A stretch of DNA of 59,084 nucleotides, from contig CAMDGX010000019.1 of the NCBI GenBank assembly GCA_945897825.1, forward strand, positions 1 through 59,084, written 5' to 3'. The DNA is from Asaia bogorensis (lineage in GTDB: Bacteria > Pseudomonadota > Alphaproteobacteria > Acetobacterales > Acetobacteraceae). Shown piece after piece: positions 1 to 8,235 of the stretch; positions within the stretch are counted from its first letter, which is position 1; every line of letters begins with the position of its first letter. The position numbers were made by a program, and so were the translations under genes. The notes under the pieces are model-generated. The model ran no database searches, was not told the origin of the DNA, and worked only from the letters and a program-made list of their open reading frames with translations.

Positions 1-65
1 CGTTTGCCGCGTGAACGCGGGAAGTGCGGGGCAAAGCGGGCCATCTGCGCCCGCGACAACAGAAC

Positions 66-94
66 TACGTCGGACATTACCCACCTCCGACGTA
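66..94. promoter_or_regulatory. Perfect 9-bp inverted repeat, candidate operator
   Basis: TACGTCGGA (66-74) and TCCGACGTA (86-94) are perfect inverted arms separated by 11 bases, so their centres are 20 bp apart, or about two helical turns. The repeat lies 79 bases upstream of the glutathione S-transferase start. No T-tract follows it, which makes an intrinsic terminator less likely. The geometry suits a dimeric repressor of TetR or MarR type, but no such regulator gene is in the window. The function is inferred. Confidence 0.4.
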
Positions 95-172
95 TCGAGA
101 ATCACATGCTCCCGCGCCGAGGCAAGCCGCTTATGGGTCCTGAGCCTAGTCTCCCCTGCACCGGAGGATCGC

Positions 173-808
173 ATGTACACCCTCTTCGCCCGCCCCGGCT
201 GGGGCTCGGCCATCGTCGAGCTGCAGCTTGCCTGGTACGCCCTGCCCTACGAGGTCGAGGACGTCGACAATCCCTTCACGTCCGAGGCCGCCCGCGCGCG
301 CCTTGCGCCGCTGAATCCCATCACCCAGCTCCCCACGTTGCTGCTGCCGGACGGGCAGGTCATGACCGAGAGTGCGGCCATCACCCTGCACCTCGCCGAC
401 ATCGCCGGCACCGCGGGGCATACGCTCGTCCCGCCCGTCGGCGACCCGAGCCGGCCCGCCTTCCTGCGCTGGCTGGTTTTCACGGTGGCCAACATCTACC
501 CGACCTTCACCTATGCCGACGACCCGGCCCGCTTCGTCGATGACGCAGGCGCCCAGCCCGGCTTCAAGGCCCGCGTCGATGCCTACGCCCAACGCCTCTG
601 GCGCCTGGTGGAAGACGCCGCCGACCTGCCGTGGTTCTGCGGCGAGCGCTTCACGGCGCTCGATCTGTATATCGGCGTGATGACGAACTGGCGGCCCAAC
701 CGGCCCTGGTTCGCCGAAAATTGCCCGAAGCTGCATGCCATCGCCGAAGGGGCGGAGGCCCTGCCGGAACTGCGCGCGGTGTGGCGCCGCAATGTCGTGA
801 CGCCGTGA
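173..808 (+). CDS. Glutathione S-transferase family protein
   Basis: The 211-residue product has the usual length and two-domain layout of cytosolic glutathione S-transferases. The N-terminal thioredoxin-like half (about 1-80) carries the pattern 'QLPTLLLPDG' followed by the glutathione-contacting ESAAI at 66-70. The rest is the helical C-terminal domain. The start at 173 is preceded by GGAGG at -9 to -13. The frame stays open further upstream, but that part does not resemble the family. The protein probably conjugates glutathione to electrophiles or acts in stress defence in the cytoplasm; the substrate cannot be told. A perfect inverted repeat lies just upstream, and a palindromic repeat module begins 17 bases after the stop. 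Confidence 0.88.
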   Translation: MYTLFARPGWGSAIVELQLAWYALPYEVEDVDNPFTSEAARARLAPLNPITQLPTLLLPDGQVMTESAAITLHLADIAGTAGHTLVPPVGDPSRPAFLRWLVFTVANIYPTFTYADDPARFVDDAGAQPGFKARVDAYAQRLWRLVEDAADLPWFCGERFTALDLYIGVMTNWRPNRPWFAENCPKLHAIAEGAEALPELRAVWRRNVVTP

Positions 809-825
809 TAGCAAGGAAGCAAGGC

Positions 826-935
826 CTTCTTTTTCTGAAGAAAAAGAAGCAAAAAGACTTTTTCCCATTTGCGCCCGGGTTAACAGCCAGGCAAATGGGA
901 GAAAGTTTTTTGGTTCTTTTTTTCAAAAAAGAACC
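826..935. repeat. Compound palindromic repeat, copy 1 (A-core-C)
   Basis: Element A is an 11-bp inverted repeat around GA (CTTCTTTTTCT 826-836, AGAAAAAGAAG 839-849). Element C is an 11-bp inverted repeat around TC (GGTTCTTTTTT 912-922, AAAAAAGAACC 925-935). The core between them pairs over 15 bases with one G-T (858-872 with 891-905). Read on either strand, the core hairpin is followed by T-tracts, as in a bidirectional terminator. It lies between the glutathione S-transferase and MFS genes, which run in the same direction. Confidence 0.85.
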
Positions 936-961
936 GCTTTCTTTCTTGAGATTCTCCTGAC

Positions 962-2158
962 ATGCACCCGGAACTCCGCCGTTCCTGGCCGGTCGTTGCC
1001 GCGTGCTTCCTGGTCGCCATCCACGCCTGGACCTACGGCTTCTACGGCCTGTCCGCCTTTGTCGCTGCCTTCCAGCGGGAGCGCGGCTGGTCCAGCGCGA
1101 TGACCTCCGGCGCCACCTCGGCCTTTTATCTTGTCGGCGCCATCGCGCTCGCCCGCGCGCCGCTGTGGGTCCAGCGCTTCGGCCCGCGGACCGTGCTGCT
1201 CAGTGGGTGCATCTGCCTCTCCCTCGGTGCGACCATCGCGGCGAATGCCACCGCCGCCTGGCATCTCGTCCTCGGCTTCCTGGTCCTGGCGCTCGGCTGG
1301 GCCTGCACCAGCGTTCCGGCGCTTTCGACCGTCATTGCCCTGTGGTTCGACACGCGCCGGGGCCTCGCGATGTCGCTCGCGCTCAACGGCGCCAGCGCCG
1401 CCGGCTTCACGCTCGCGCCCGCGCTGGTCTGGCTGTCCGACCGGCACGGGATCGCCTTCGCTGGCACCGTCCTTGCCCTGGGGATGCTGGTGCCGCTGGT
1501 GCCGATCGTGTTGCTGGCCCTGGCCGGCCCGCGCCAGGCCTTCGCACCGGCGCCGGTGGCGGCACCGGGCACCGAACTGGCGACCCAGGGTGCTGCCATG
1601 CGCAGCCGCCGCTTCTGGGCCATTGCCCTGCCCTTCGCGCTGATCGTCATGGCCCAGGTCGGGCTCATGGTGCATTTGGTCTCGCTGCTGCTGCCGCGAC
1701 TGCATGCCGAAGGTGCTGCGCTGGCCCTCGGCATAGTCGCCGTTTGCGCCGTCATCGGCCGGGTGGCGCTCGGCACCATCATCGACCGGATCGACCAGCG
1801 CCGGGCCGCCGCCGCGGGGGCCGCGGTGCAGATGGCCGGGCTGGCCCTGATGTGGTCCCTGCCCGCCGAGCCCTGGGCGCTCTATGCCGGCTGCGTGCTG
1901 TTCGGCCTGTCCGTCGGCAACAACATCACGCTGCCGCCGCTGCAGCTCCAGCGCAGCTTCACCCGCGCCAGCTTCGCCCTCGTGGTCGGCCTCTACAGCG
2001 CCGTCGCCCAGCTGGGCTACGCCGTCACCCCCGGCCTCCTCGGGCTGATCCACGACGCCACGGGCGGCTACCAGGCCGTGCTGCTCGCGGTGATCGCGAT
2101 GCAGGCCACCGGCGCGCTGCTGCTGCTGGCCGGGCGGAGCCAGCAGCGCAGCACCTGA
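962..2158 (+). CDS. MFS transporter
   Basis: The 398-residue protein consists almost wholly of hydrophobic helices, about 12, with a central more polar linker around residues 195-215. This is the normal build of major facilitator superfamily carriers. It is probably a proton-driven carrier for a small organic anion at the inner membrane, closest in feel to monocarboxylate or oxalate/formate-type members. The substrate is not evident. The ATG at 962 follows repeat copy 1 by 26 bases, so the gene probably has its own promoter or reads through the repeat. Its stop is only 6 bases from the convergent permease gene. Confidence 0.85.
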   Translation: MHPELRRSWPVVAACFLVAIHAWTYGFYGLSAFVAAFQRERGWSSAMTSGATSAFYLVGAIALARAPLWVQRFGPRTVLLSGCICLSLGATIAANATAAWHLVLGFLVLALGWACTSVPALSTVIALWFDTRRGLAMSLALNGASAAGFTLAPALVWLSDRHGIAFAGTVLALGMLVPLVPIVLLALAGPRQAFAPAPVAAPGTELATQGAAMRSRRFWAIALPFALIVMAQVGLMVHLVSLLLPRLHAEGAALALGIVAVCAVIGRVALGTIIDRIDQRRAAAAGAAVQMAGLALMWSLPAEPWALYAGCVLFGLSVGNNITLPPLQLQRSFTRASFALVVGLYSAVAQLGYAVTPGLLGLIHDATGGYQAVLLAVIAMQATGALLLLAGRSQQRST

Positions 2159-2164
2159 CGCCGG

Positions 2165-3061
2165 CTACTTCGAGCGCGGATCCAGCGCGTCGCGCAGCCC
2201 GTCGCCGACCAGGTTGAAGCTCAGCACCACCAGGAAGATCGCCGCCCCCGGGAACACCGCCAGCCACGGCGCCTGGGTGAGGAAGCGCTGCGCCGAATTG
2301 AGCATCGACCCCCAGGACGGCGCCGGCGGCTGCTGGCCCAGCCCCAGGAACGACAGGCTCGCCTCCGCGATGATCGCCCCGGCGATCGCCAGCGTCGCCT
2401 GCACCATCACCGGTGGCACGATGTTCGGCAGCACATGGCGCACCGCCACCCGCCAGGGCGGATTGCCCAGGGCGCGAGCGGCCTCGACATAGTCGTTGGT
2501 GGCCGCATCGATCGTCGCCCCGCGCGCCACGCGCACGAAGATCGGTGTCGCGGTGATGCCGATGGCGATCATCGCGTTCTGCAGGCTCGGCCCGAGGAAG
2601 GCGGCCAGCGCGATCGCCAGGATCAGGAACGGAGCCGCCAGCATCGCATCGACCAGCCGCCCGATGATCATGTCGGTTTTGCCGCCGACGAAGCCTGCCA
2701 GCAGCCCGATCGGCACGCCCACGCCGGTGGCGATCGTCACCGAGATCACGCCGGCCAGCAGACTGGCGCGCGCGCCCCAGATGATCCGGCTGAGCACGTC
2801 GCGCCCGTTTTCGTCGGTGCCCATCCAGTGCGCCCAGGAGGGCGCCTTGCGGATCAGCGTCCAGCTGGTCTTGACCGGGTCGAACGGCGCGATCAGCGGC
2901 GCGAAGGAGGCCACAACCACGAAGAACACCACCACCACCAGCCCGATCACCGCGGCCGGGCGGGACAGGAACCGCCGCACCGCCAGCCGCGCCGGCGATT
3001 GCGAGGCCGCGGCCATCACCGCGCCCGCGGTGTTCGCGGCACTTGCCGATGTTGCACTCAT
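2165..3061 (-). CDS. Peptide/nickel-type ABC transporter permease (DppC/OppC family)
   Basis: This 298-residue inner-membrane permease has the DppC layout. A polar N-terminus precedes the first helix (about residues 35-55). Next comes the motif 'HWMGTDENGRDVLSRI', which is diagnostic of DppC/OppC proteins. The binding-protein-dependent transport core follows, with an EAA-like loop ('EAARALGNPPWR'). It pairs with the upstream DppB-type permease to form the channel. The start codon overlaps the stop of that gene by 4 bases (ATGA), so translation is probably coupled. It is the last gene of a four-gene minus-strand operon that contains no ATP-binding subunit. Confidence 0.93.
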   Translation of the reverse strand: MSATSASAANTAGAVMAAASQSPARLAVRRFLSRPAAVIGLVVVVFFVVVASFAPLIAPFDPVKTSWTLIRKAPSWAHWMGTDENGRDVLSRIIWGARASLLAGVISVTIATGVGVPIGLLAGFVGGKTDMIIGRLVDAMLAAPFLILAIALAAFLGPSLQNAMIAIGITATPIFVRVARGATIDAATNDYVEAARALGNPPWRVAVRHVLPNIVPPVMVQATLAIAGAIIAEASLSFLGLGQQPPAPSWGSMLNSAQRFLTQAPWLAVFPGAAIFLVVLSFNLVGDGLRDALDPRSK

Positions 3062-4002
3062 GCGCCGCGCAGCCTCGGGTTGATCATCACGTAAAGAATG
3101 TCGGCCAGCAGGTTCAGCAGCACGTAGACGGTCGCCGTCACCAGCACCACGCCCTGCACCACCGGGTAGTCGCGGTTGAACACGGAATCGACCACCATCT
3201 TGCCGAAGCCGGGGATGGAGAACACCTGCTCGGTCAGCACCGCGCCGGACAGCAGCGTGCCCAGCTCCAGCGCGCCCAGCGTCACCACCGGCACCAGCGC
3301 GTTGCGCAGCGCGTGCTTCGTGACGACCAGCGTCTCGCCCAGCCCCTTGGCGCGCGCGGTGCGCACATAGTCCTGCTGCAACGCCGTCAGCATCGCGCTG
3401 CGGGTGTGGCGCATGAACACGGCGGCGATGCCGGTGCCCAGCACGAAGGCCGGCATGATCGTGGTGGCCAGCGACTGCCGCCAATCCTCGGTCAGCGGCA
3501 CGTAGCCCGAAGGCGGCAGCCAGCCGAGATGCACCGACACCAGCAGGATCATCATGATCCCGAGCCAGAAGTTCGGCGTCGACAGCCCGGCCAGCCCGAT
3601 CGCGTTGGCCGCGTAGTCCCACACGGTGTTCTTCTTGACCGCCGAGATCACGCCGAGCGGCACGCCGATGACCACGGCGATGACGAAGGCCATGCCGGCC
3701 AGCTGCAACGTCACCGGCAATTTGGTCGCCACCAGCTCGGTCACCGGCTGGCGGATGCGCCAGGAGAAGCCGAGGTCCCCCTGCAGCACATTGGTGATCC
3801 AGTAGAGGTACTGCATCACCAGCGGCTGGTCGAGCTTCAGCTCGCGGCGGATCTGCTCCAGCACCAGCGGGTCGCGCTCCTCGCCGGCCAGCACCAGCGC
3901 GGGATCGCCAGGCATGAGCTGCTGGAGCCCGAACACCATGATGCTGACCAGCAGCAGCGTCGGGATCACCTGCGCGAAGCGTGCGCCGAGATGGCCTCTC
4001 AT
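3058..4002 (-). CDS. Peptide/nickel-type ABC transporter permease (DppB/OppB family)
   Basis: The 314-residue permease has the DppB signature: an N-terminal helix followed by 'LMPGDPALVLAG', then a periplasmic region, five further helices and a cytoplasmic EAA loop ('YVRTARAKGLGE'). This region contacts the ATPases in related systems. It sits between the binding-protein genes and the DppC-type gene and overlaps both by 4 bases. The substrate is probably a di- or oligopeptide, or a related polar solute bound by the two upstream-encoded SBP5 proteins. Confidence 0.93.
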   Translation of the reverse strand: MRGHLGARFAQVIPTLLLVSIMVFGLQQLMPGDPALVLAGEERDPLVLEQIRRELKLDQPLVMQYLYWITNVLQGDLGFSWRIRQPVTELVATKLPVTLQLAGMAFVIAVVIGVPLGVISAVKKNTVWDYAANAIGLAGLSTPNFWLGIMMILLVSVHLGWLPPSGYVPLTEDWRQSLATTIMPAFVLGTGIAAVFMRHTRSAMLTALQQDYVRTARAKGLGETLVVTKHALRNALVPVVTLGALELGTLLSGAVLTEQVFSIPGFGKMVVDSVFNRDYPVVQGVVLVTATVYVLLNLLADILYVMINPRLRGA

Positions 4003-5573
4003 CGGGCGAACTTCACGCCGTTGAGGCGCAGCATCCCGTCGGCCACCGGGTCGAAGCCCTCCACCTTGGCCGCCATGCCGAAGTTCCAGCGGGCATTGTA
4101 GAGGTACATGATCGGCAGATCGTCACGCAGCAGCGCATAGACCTTGCGATACGTCGCCATCCGCACCGCCATGTCCGCGGTGCTGCGCCCCTGGTCCAGC
4201 AGCGTGTCGAACGCGGGGTTCTTGTAGCCGACATAGTTCGTGCCGGCGCCGGTGTAGAGCAGGTCGCGCAGATTGCCGTCGACGTCGGGCCGCCCCGTCC
4301 AGCCCACCGTCCAGGCCGCGAAGTCGCCCTTGTCGGCGGCATTCAGGGTGGAGACGAACTCCATCGTGCTCAGCTTCAGCTCGAACCCGGCCTCGGCGAC
4401 CATCGACTGCATCACCTCGGCCACCTGCACCGCCTCGGGATTGTTGATGACCGTCAGCGTCACGACGAAGGGCAGCTTCACCCCCGCCTCCGCCAGCAGC
4501 GCCCGCGCCCGCGCCACGTCGCGCTTCGGCTGCGGCAGGGCGGGATCGAAGAACGGGCTGGTCGGCGGCACCGGATAGGCGTTCGGCGCATGCACGCCGT
4601 TGAACACCACGTCCACGATCGCCTTGCGGTCGATGGCGAGGTCGAAGGCCTGGCGCACGCGCTTGTCGGTGCCGAACGGCCCCGGCGTGGTGTTGTTGCG
4701 CCCCATGTTCACCGTGAGCCCGGCATAGCCGAGCCCGTCGAAGGTGTGCAGTTTCAGTCGGTTGTCCTTGCGCACCTCATCGGCCAGGGTCGGCGGCACG
4801 TTCATGTTCACGTCGATCGCGCCGGCCCGCAGGTTGGCCAGCCGGACCGTGCTGTCGGAGATCGGCCGGAAGGTCACGCGCGAGAAATGGTAGTTCGCCG
4901 CGTCCCAATAGCCCGGCACGCGCTCGATCACGATCCGGTCCTGCGCCACGCGTTCGAGGAAGCGGTACGGCCCGGCGCACACGGGACGCAGCCCGAAATC
5001 CTTGCCCGCCGCCTCGGCCGCTGTGGGCGAAACCAGCACCCCGGCGCGCACGGCAAGCTGGCTGAGGAACACGACATCGGGCCCCTTCAGGCGGAAGCGC
5101 ACCGTCAGCGGATCGACGATTTCCACGCCGGTGAGGCTGGCGAGGTCGCCACGCCGCGCGCTGCCGGTGTAGGTCTGGTGCCGCTCGATGCTGTATTTCA
5201 CCGCGGCGGCATCGACCGGCGTGCCGTCGTTGAACGACACGCCCGGGCGCAGCTTCACCACCAGCGTCTGCGCGTCGGGCCACTCGTAGGACAGGGCGAG
5301 GCGGGGCACGACCTCCATCCTGGCGTTGTAGTCGAACAGGCTCTCGCACATGTTCAGCAGCGCAACCCGCTGCACATAGGCGCGCCCGGTGGTGGGATCC
5401 ATCACGTCGGCGTCTTCGGAGATGGCGACGCGCAGGTGCGGCAGATCCTGCGCCGTCGCCGCGGGAGCCCCGGCTGCGAGAGCGGCGAAGGCCAGGGCGG
5501 TGACGGCAATCGGGGCGCGGACGGTCATGGCGGCGGCCTTCATGGAAGAATGAAGCGAGGGGGCGGCGGTCAT
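3999..5573 (-). CDS. ABC transporter substrate-binding protein (SBP family 5)
   Basis: The 524-residue secreted binding protein has a Sec-type signal peptide ending near 'APAATA' (about residue 40). The mature SBP5 domain contains 'LRPGVSFNDGTPVDA', 'VCAGPYRFLERV' and 'AIDRKAIVDVVF'. The chosen ATG (5571-5573) overlaps the stop of the preceding binding-protein gene by 4 bases; internal ATGs at 5543 and 5528 are alternatives nearer the signal core. It is a clear paralogue of the neighbouring SBP: both share PVCAGP, DYWDAAN/GYWDAAN and the 'EVMQSM' segment. Two binding proteins feeding one permease pair would widen the substrate range. This is inference. Confidence 0.92.
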   Translation of the reverse strand: MTAAPSLHSSMKAAAMTVRAPIAVTALAFAALAAGAPAATAQDLPHLRVAISEDADVMDPTTGRAYVQRVALLNMCESLFDYNARMEVVPRLALSYEWPDAQTLVVKLRPGVSFNDGTPVDAAAVKYSIERHQTYTGSARRGDLASLTGVEIVDPLTVRFRLKGPDVVFLSQLAVRAGVLVSPTAAEAAGKDFGLRPVCAGPYRFLERVAQDRIVIERVPGYWDAANYHFSRVTFRPISDSTVRLANLRAGAIDVNMNVPPTLADEVRKDNRLKLHTFDGLGYAGLTVNMGRNNTTPGPFGTDKRVRQAFDLAIDRKAIVDVVFNGVHAPNAYPVPPTSPFFDPALPQPKRDVARARALLAEAGVKLPFVVTLTVINNPEAVQVAEVMQSMVAEAGFELKLSTMEFVSTLNAADKGDFAAWTVGWTGRPDVDGNLRDLLYTGAGTNYVGYKNPAFDTLLDQGRSTADMAVRMATYRKVYALLRDDLPIMYLYNARWNFGMAAKVEGFDPVADGMLRLNGVKFAR

Positions 5574-7111
5574 GGTGCGATCTTCATGCCCTGCACGCGG
5601 ATCAACCCGTCCGGCACCGGCACGAAGCCGGAGACCTTGGCGTTCATGCCCATGATCGGCTTGCCGGAGAACAGGTAGAGCAGCGGGATGTCCTGGTGCA
5701 CCTGGGCGGCGATCTTGCCGTAGATCGCGCGGCGGGCGGCAATGTCGGTGGTGGCGCGGGCGTCCTGCAGCCAGGTGTCGACGCTGGCGTTGCTGTAGCC
5801 GGACGAGTTCAGCGGGCCCTTGGTGCGGATCATGTTCCACATGTTGGCGTCCGCGTCCGCCCGGCCGGACCAGCCGATGAAGAACACCTCGAAATCGCCG
5901 GCATCGGAGGCGCGCAGGGCGGTGACGAATTCGGTCGAGCGCAGCTTGACGTCGAACCCGGCCTCGGCGGCCATCGACTGCATCACCTCGCCGGCCTGGC
6001 GCGCGTCGGGGCTGTTGGAGATCATCAGCTCGACGGCGATCGGCGTCTTCACCCCAGCTTCCGCCAGCAATGCCTTCGCCTTGGCGACGTCGCGCGCCGG
6101 CACCGCCACCTGGGGCGCGTAGAACGGCGAGCTCGGCGGCACCGCCTGGGCGACCGGCGTGTAGAGGCCGCCATAGACCACGTCGACCAGCGCCTTGCGG
6201 TCCAGCGACAGCTCGAACGCCTTGCGCACCCGCGCATCCTGCATCATCGGGGTGCGCGGGCGGGTGCCGTTGACGTGGTTGAAGGTGAGGCTGGTGTAGC
6301 CGAGGCCGTCCATGACCACGAGGCGCAGGCGGTTGTCGCTTTTGACCTCGTCGGCGTTGTGCGGCAGCAGGCCCATGATCATGTCCAGCGCGCCGGCGCG
6401 CAAATTGGCCACGCGCACCGAGCCGTCAGTGACCGGCAGGTAGACCAGGCGGTTGAGATGGATGTTCGCCGCGTCCCAGTAGTCGGGGAAGCGGTCGAGG
6501 ACGATGCGGTCCTGGGGCACGCGCTCGGTGAAGCGGAACGGGCCGGCGCAGACCGGGGCCTTGCCGAAATCGTTGCCCAGGGCGGCGATGGCCTTGGCCG
6601 ACATGATCATGCCGGCGCGGTCGGTCAGCTGGGCGAGGAAGGAGGCGTTCGGAGCGCTCAGCACCAGGCGGACGGTGTGGCGATCGACCTCCACGATGTC
6701 CTTGAGGCCAGCCAGCTCGCCGCGGCGGGTGCTGCCCTGCATGTTCAGGTGCCGCTCCAACGAGGCCTTCACCGCCGCCGAGTCGAGCTCCGTGCCGTCG
6801 TGGAACTTCACGCCCTGGCGCAGCTTCAGCTCCAGCGTCAGCGGGTCGGTCCAGGTGTAGGCGGTGGCAAGCTGCGGCACGATCGCCAGCTTGGGGTCGA
6901 TGTCCACCAGCTTGTCGCACAGGCCGTTGAACACGATCCGGCCGACCAGGGTGCGCGACAGCGTGGGGTCCAGCGCATCGGCATCGTTGTCGAGGCCGAT
7001 GCGCAGCGTGCCCGGCGGGTTGGTTTGCGCGGTGGCGGGCACGGCGGCGCCCAGCGCCATCGCCGCGAGAGTGGCCAGAACCAGGGGGGTGGTCATGCGG
7101 CGGCGGGCCAT
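5570..7111 (-). CDS. ABC transporter substrate-binding protein (SBP family 5), first gene of importer operon
   Basis: This 513-residue secreted binding protein starts at an ATG preceded by AGGAAAGGA, a good ribosome site. It has a short Arg-rich N-terminus and a signal peptide ending at 'VPATAQ' (about residue 30). The SBP5 core includes 'LRQGVKFHDGTELDS' and 'PVCAGPFRF'. It is the promoter-proximal gene of the importer operon, reading away from the divergent Crp/Fnr regulator gene 158 bases off. The two could share control, but I could not identify an FNR-type box in the gap. The ligand is not predictable from sequence; peptides, glutathione and opines are all possible for this family. Confidence 0.92.
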   Translation of the reverse strand: MARRRMTTPLVLATLAAMALGAAVPATAQTNPPGTLRIGLDNDADALDPTLSRTLVGRIVFNGLCDKLVDIDPKLAIVPQLATAYTWTDPLTLELKLRQGVKFHDGTELDSAAVKASLERHLNMQGSTRRGELAGLKDIVEVDRHTVRLVLSAPNASFLAQLTDRAGMIMSAKAIAALGNDFGKAPVCAGPFRFTERVPQDRIVLDRFPDYWDAANIHLNRLVYLPVTDGSVRVANLRAGALDMIMGLLPHNADEVKSDNRLRLVVMDGLGYTSLTFNHVNGTRPRTPMMQDARVRKAFELSLDRKALVDVVYGGLYTPVAQAVPPSSPFYAPQVAVPARDVAKAKALLAEAGVKTPIAVELMISNSPDARQAGEVMQSMAAEAGFDVKLRSTEFVTALRASDAGDFEVFFIGWSGRADADANMWNMIRTKGPLNSSGYSNASVDTWLQDARATTDIAARRAIYGKIAAQVHQDIPLLYLFSGKPIMGMNAKVSGFVPVPDGLIRVQGMKIAP

Positions 7112-7269
7112 CGCTCGTCCTTTCCTGTTCGGGAATCGCCGCAGACGCGCCGGATTCGTCTCCGTCGCGCGTCTGCCCCCCGTATTGTTGTGCTTGTATG
7201 ACCATCGTGCCGATCCAGGCCCGGCGTTGCAAGGGTCGTCGCCGCGAGTCGCCCCACGGAGCCTGCCCC

Positions 7270-7962
7270 ATGCACGAGCGCCTGTTCGACCTGTTCCCGG
7301 CCCTGGCGGCGCTGGCACCGCCCGAGCGCGCGGAGCTTGCCGCCCAGGTTCGGCCGATGCGCCTGGCGGCGGGGGCGGCGCTGTTCCATCCCGGCGAACT
7401 CTGCGCCGGCTATCCGTTCGTGCTCGACGGGCGCGTGGTGGTGCGGCGGATCGCGCGGTCGGGGCGGGAGATCGTGCTGTACCGGGTGCTGCCGGGCCAG
7501 ACCTGCATCATGAGCACCACCTGCCTGATGAACGACACGACCGCCTCGGCGGAAGCGGTGGCCGAGGCGGATGTGGCGGCGCTGGCGCTGCCCGGCCCGG
7601 CGTTCGCGCGGCTCCTGGCGCAGTCCGCCGCGTTCCGCAGCTTCGCCTTCGGGGCCTGCGCACGACGGATCGGCGACCTGATGGCGCGCATCGAAGAAAT
7701 GGCCGACACCTCGATCGACCAGCGCCTGGCCGCCCGGCTGCTGGCATTGGCCGGGACGGGAGGTGCGGTGGCGGTGACGCATGCCGAGCTGGCGCGCGAC
7801 ATCGGCAGCGCGCGCGAGGTGGTCAGCCGGGCGATCAAGCACCTCGCGGGGCGCGGCTGGCTGCGGGGCGAGCGGGGGCGGATCGAGCTACTCGCGCCGT
7901 CGATGCTGCGCGCGCTGGCCGATGGTGACGAAGTCACCGACGCGGCCTCCGGCGGCGGGTGA
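7270..7962 (+). CDS. Crp/Fnr family transcriptional regulator
   Basis: The 230-residue regulator has an N-terminal cyclic-nucleotide-binding-like beta roll (about 10-120), the long dimer helix (about 120-150) and a C-terminal winged helix. The recognition helix lies near 'AREVVSRAIKHL' (181-192). The usual FNR iron-sulfur pattern is not present, although cysteines occur at 45, 79, 85 and 130. The effector is therefore unclear, possibly redox or a small molecule. The frame is open from 7198, but the ATG at 7270 gives a normal N-terminus. A DUF2892 membrane protein follows after 32 bases. Regulators of this subgroup next to a DUF2892 gene are a familiar pairing linked to reactive sulfur or redox stress. 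Confidence 0.88.
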   Translation: MHERLFDLFPALAALAPPERAELAAQVRPMRLAAGAALFHPGELCAGYPFVLDGRVVVRRIARSGREIVLYRVLPGQTCIMSTTCLMNDTTASAEAVAEADVAALALPGPAFARLLAQSAAFRSFAFGACARRIGDLMARIEEMADTSIDQRLAARLLALAGTGGAVAVTHAELARDIGSAREVVSRAIKHLAGRGWLRGERGRIELLAPSMLRALADGDEVTDAASGGG

Positions 7963-7994
7963 AATGGCGGCACGGCGCAAGGAGGCCGGATGCC

Positions 7995-8186
7995 ATGGTT
8001 GCCAATGTCGGTGGAATCGATCGGGTGCTGCGCGCGGTCGTCGGGATCGTGCTGATCGCCCTTGTCTTCGTGGGGCCGCAGACGCCGTGGGGTTGGATCG
8101 GGCTGGTGCCGCTGGCGACGGCCCTGATCCGGTTCTGCCCGTTCTATCCCCTGCTGGGCCTGAACACCTGCCCGCGGCAGGGCTGA
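7995..8186 (+). CDS. DUF2892 / YgaP-type small inner-membrane protein
   Basis: This 63-residue protein has two membrane helices (about 12-30 and 34-46) and ends 'CPFYPLLGLNTCPRQG'. That spacing of cysteines around 'FCPFYPLLGLNTC' is typical of DUF2892 domains, the membrane part of YgaP-like rhodaneses. AAGGAGG (7979-7985) sets the ATG at 7995. It lies 32 bases after the Crp/Fnr gene and is probably co-transcribed with it. The molecular role of stand-alone DUF2892 proteins is not settled. Here the conserved cysteines and the presence of a rhodanese (19.4 kb) and SQR (34.7 kb) make a sulfur-related role plausible. Confidence 0.85.
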   Translation: MVANVGGIDRVLRAVVGIVLIALVFVGPQTPWGWIGLVPLATALIRFCPFYPLLGLNTCPRQG

Positions 8187-8235
8187 TGCAGCGCGGGAGT
8201 GGGCGGCGGCGACGGGACGGCGTAGGCTGCCCCGC

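Noticed and set aside
826-935. Reading the compound repeat as an insertion-sequence end or MITE with target duplication
   Set aside because: No consistent direct duplication flanks the copies, and placement after stop codons with T-tracts fits terminators better; mobility remains possible and is listed as a finding.
923-2053. 376-codon minus-strand frame opposite the MFS gene
   Set aside because: It is a shadow of the MFS gene in GC-rich DNA; its product is Gly/Arg/Gln-rich with no domain, whereas the plus frame is a clear 12-helix carrier.
3043-7201. Plus-strand frames of 352, 565 and 501 codons opposite the ABC importer operon
   Set aside because: Products are His/Arg/Gln-rich low-complexity text, while the minus strand encodes standard DppB/DppC/SBP5 proteins with motifs and coupled starts.
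7112-7269. FNR/CRP box between the importer and the Crp/Fnr gene
   Set aside because: No TTGAT-N4-ATCAA or TGTGA-N6-TCACA match could be found by eye in the 158-base gap.
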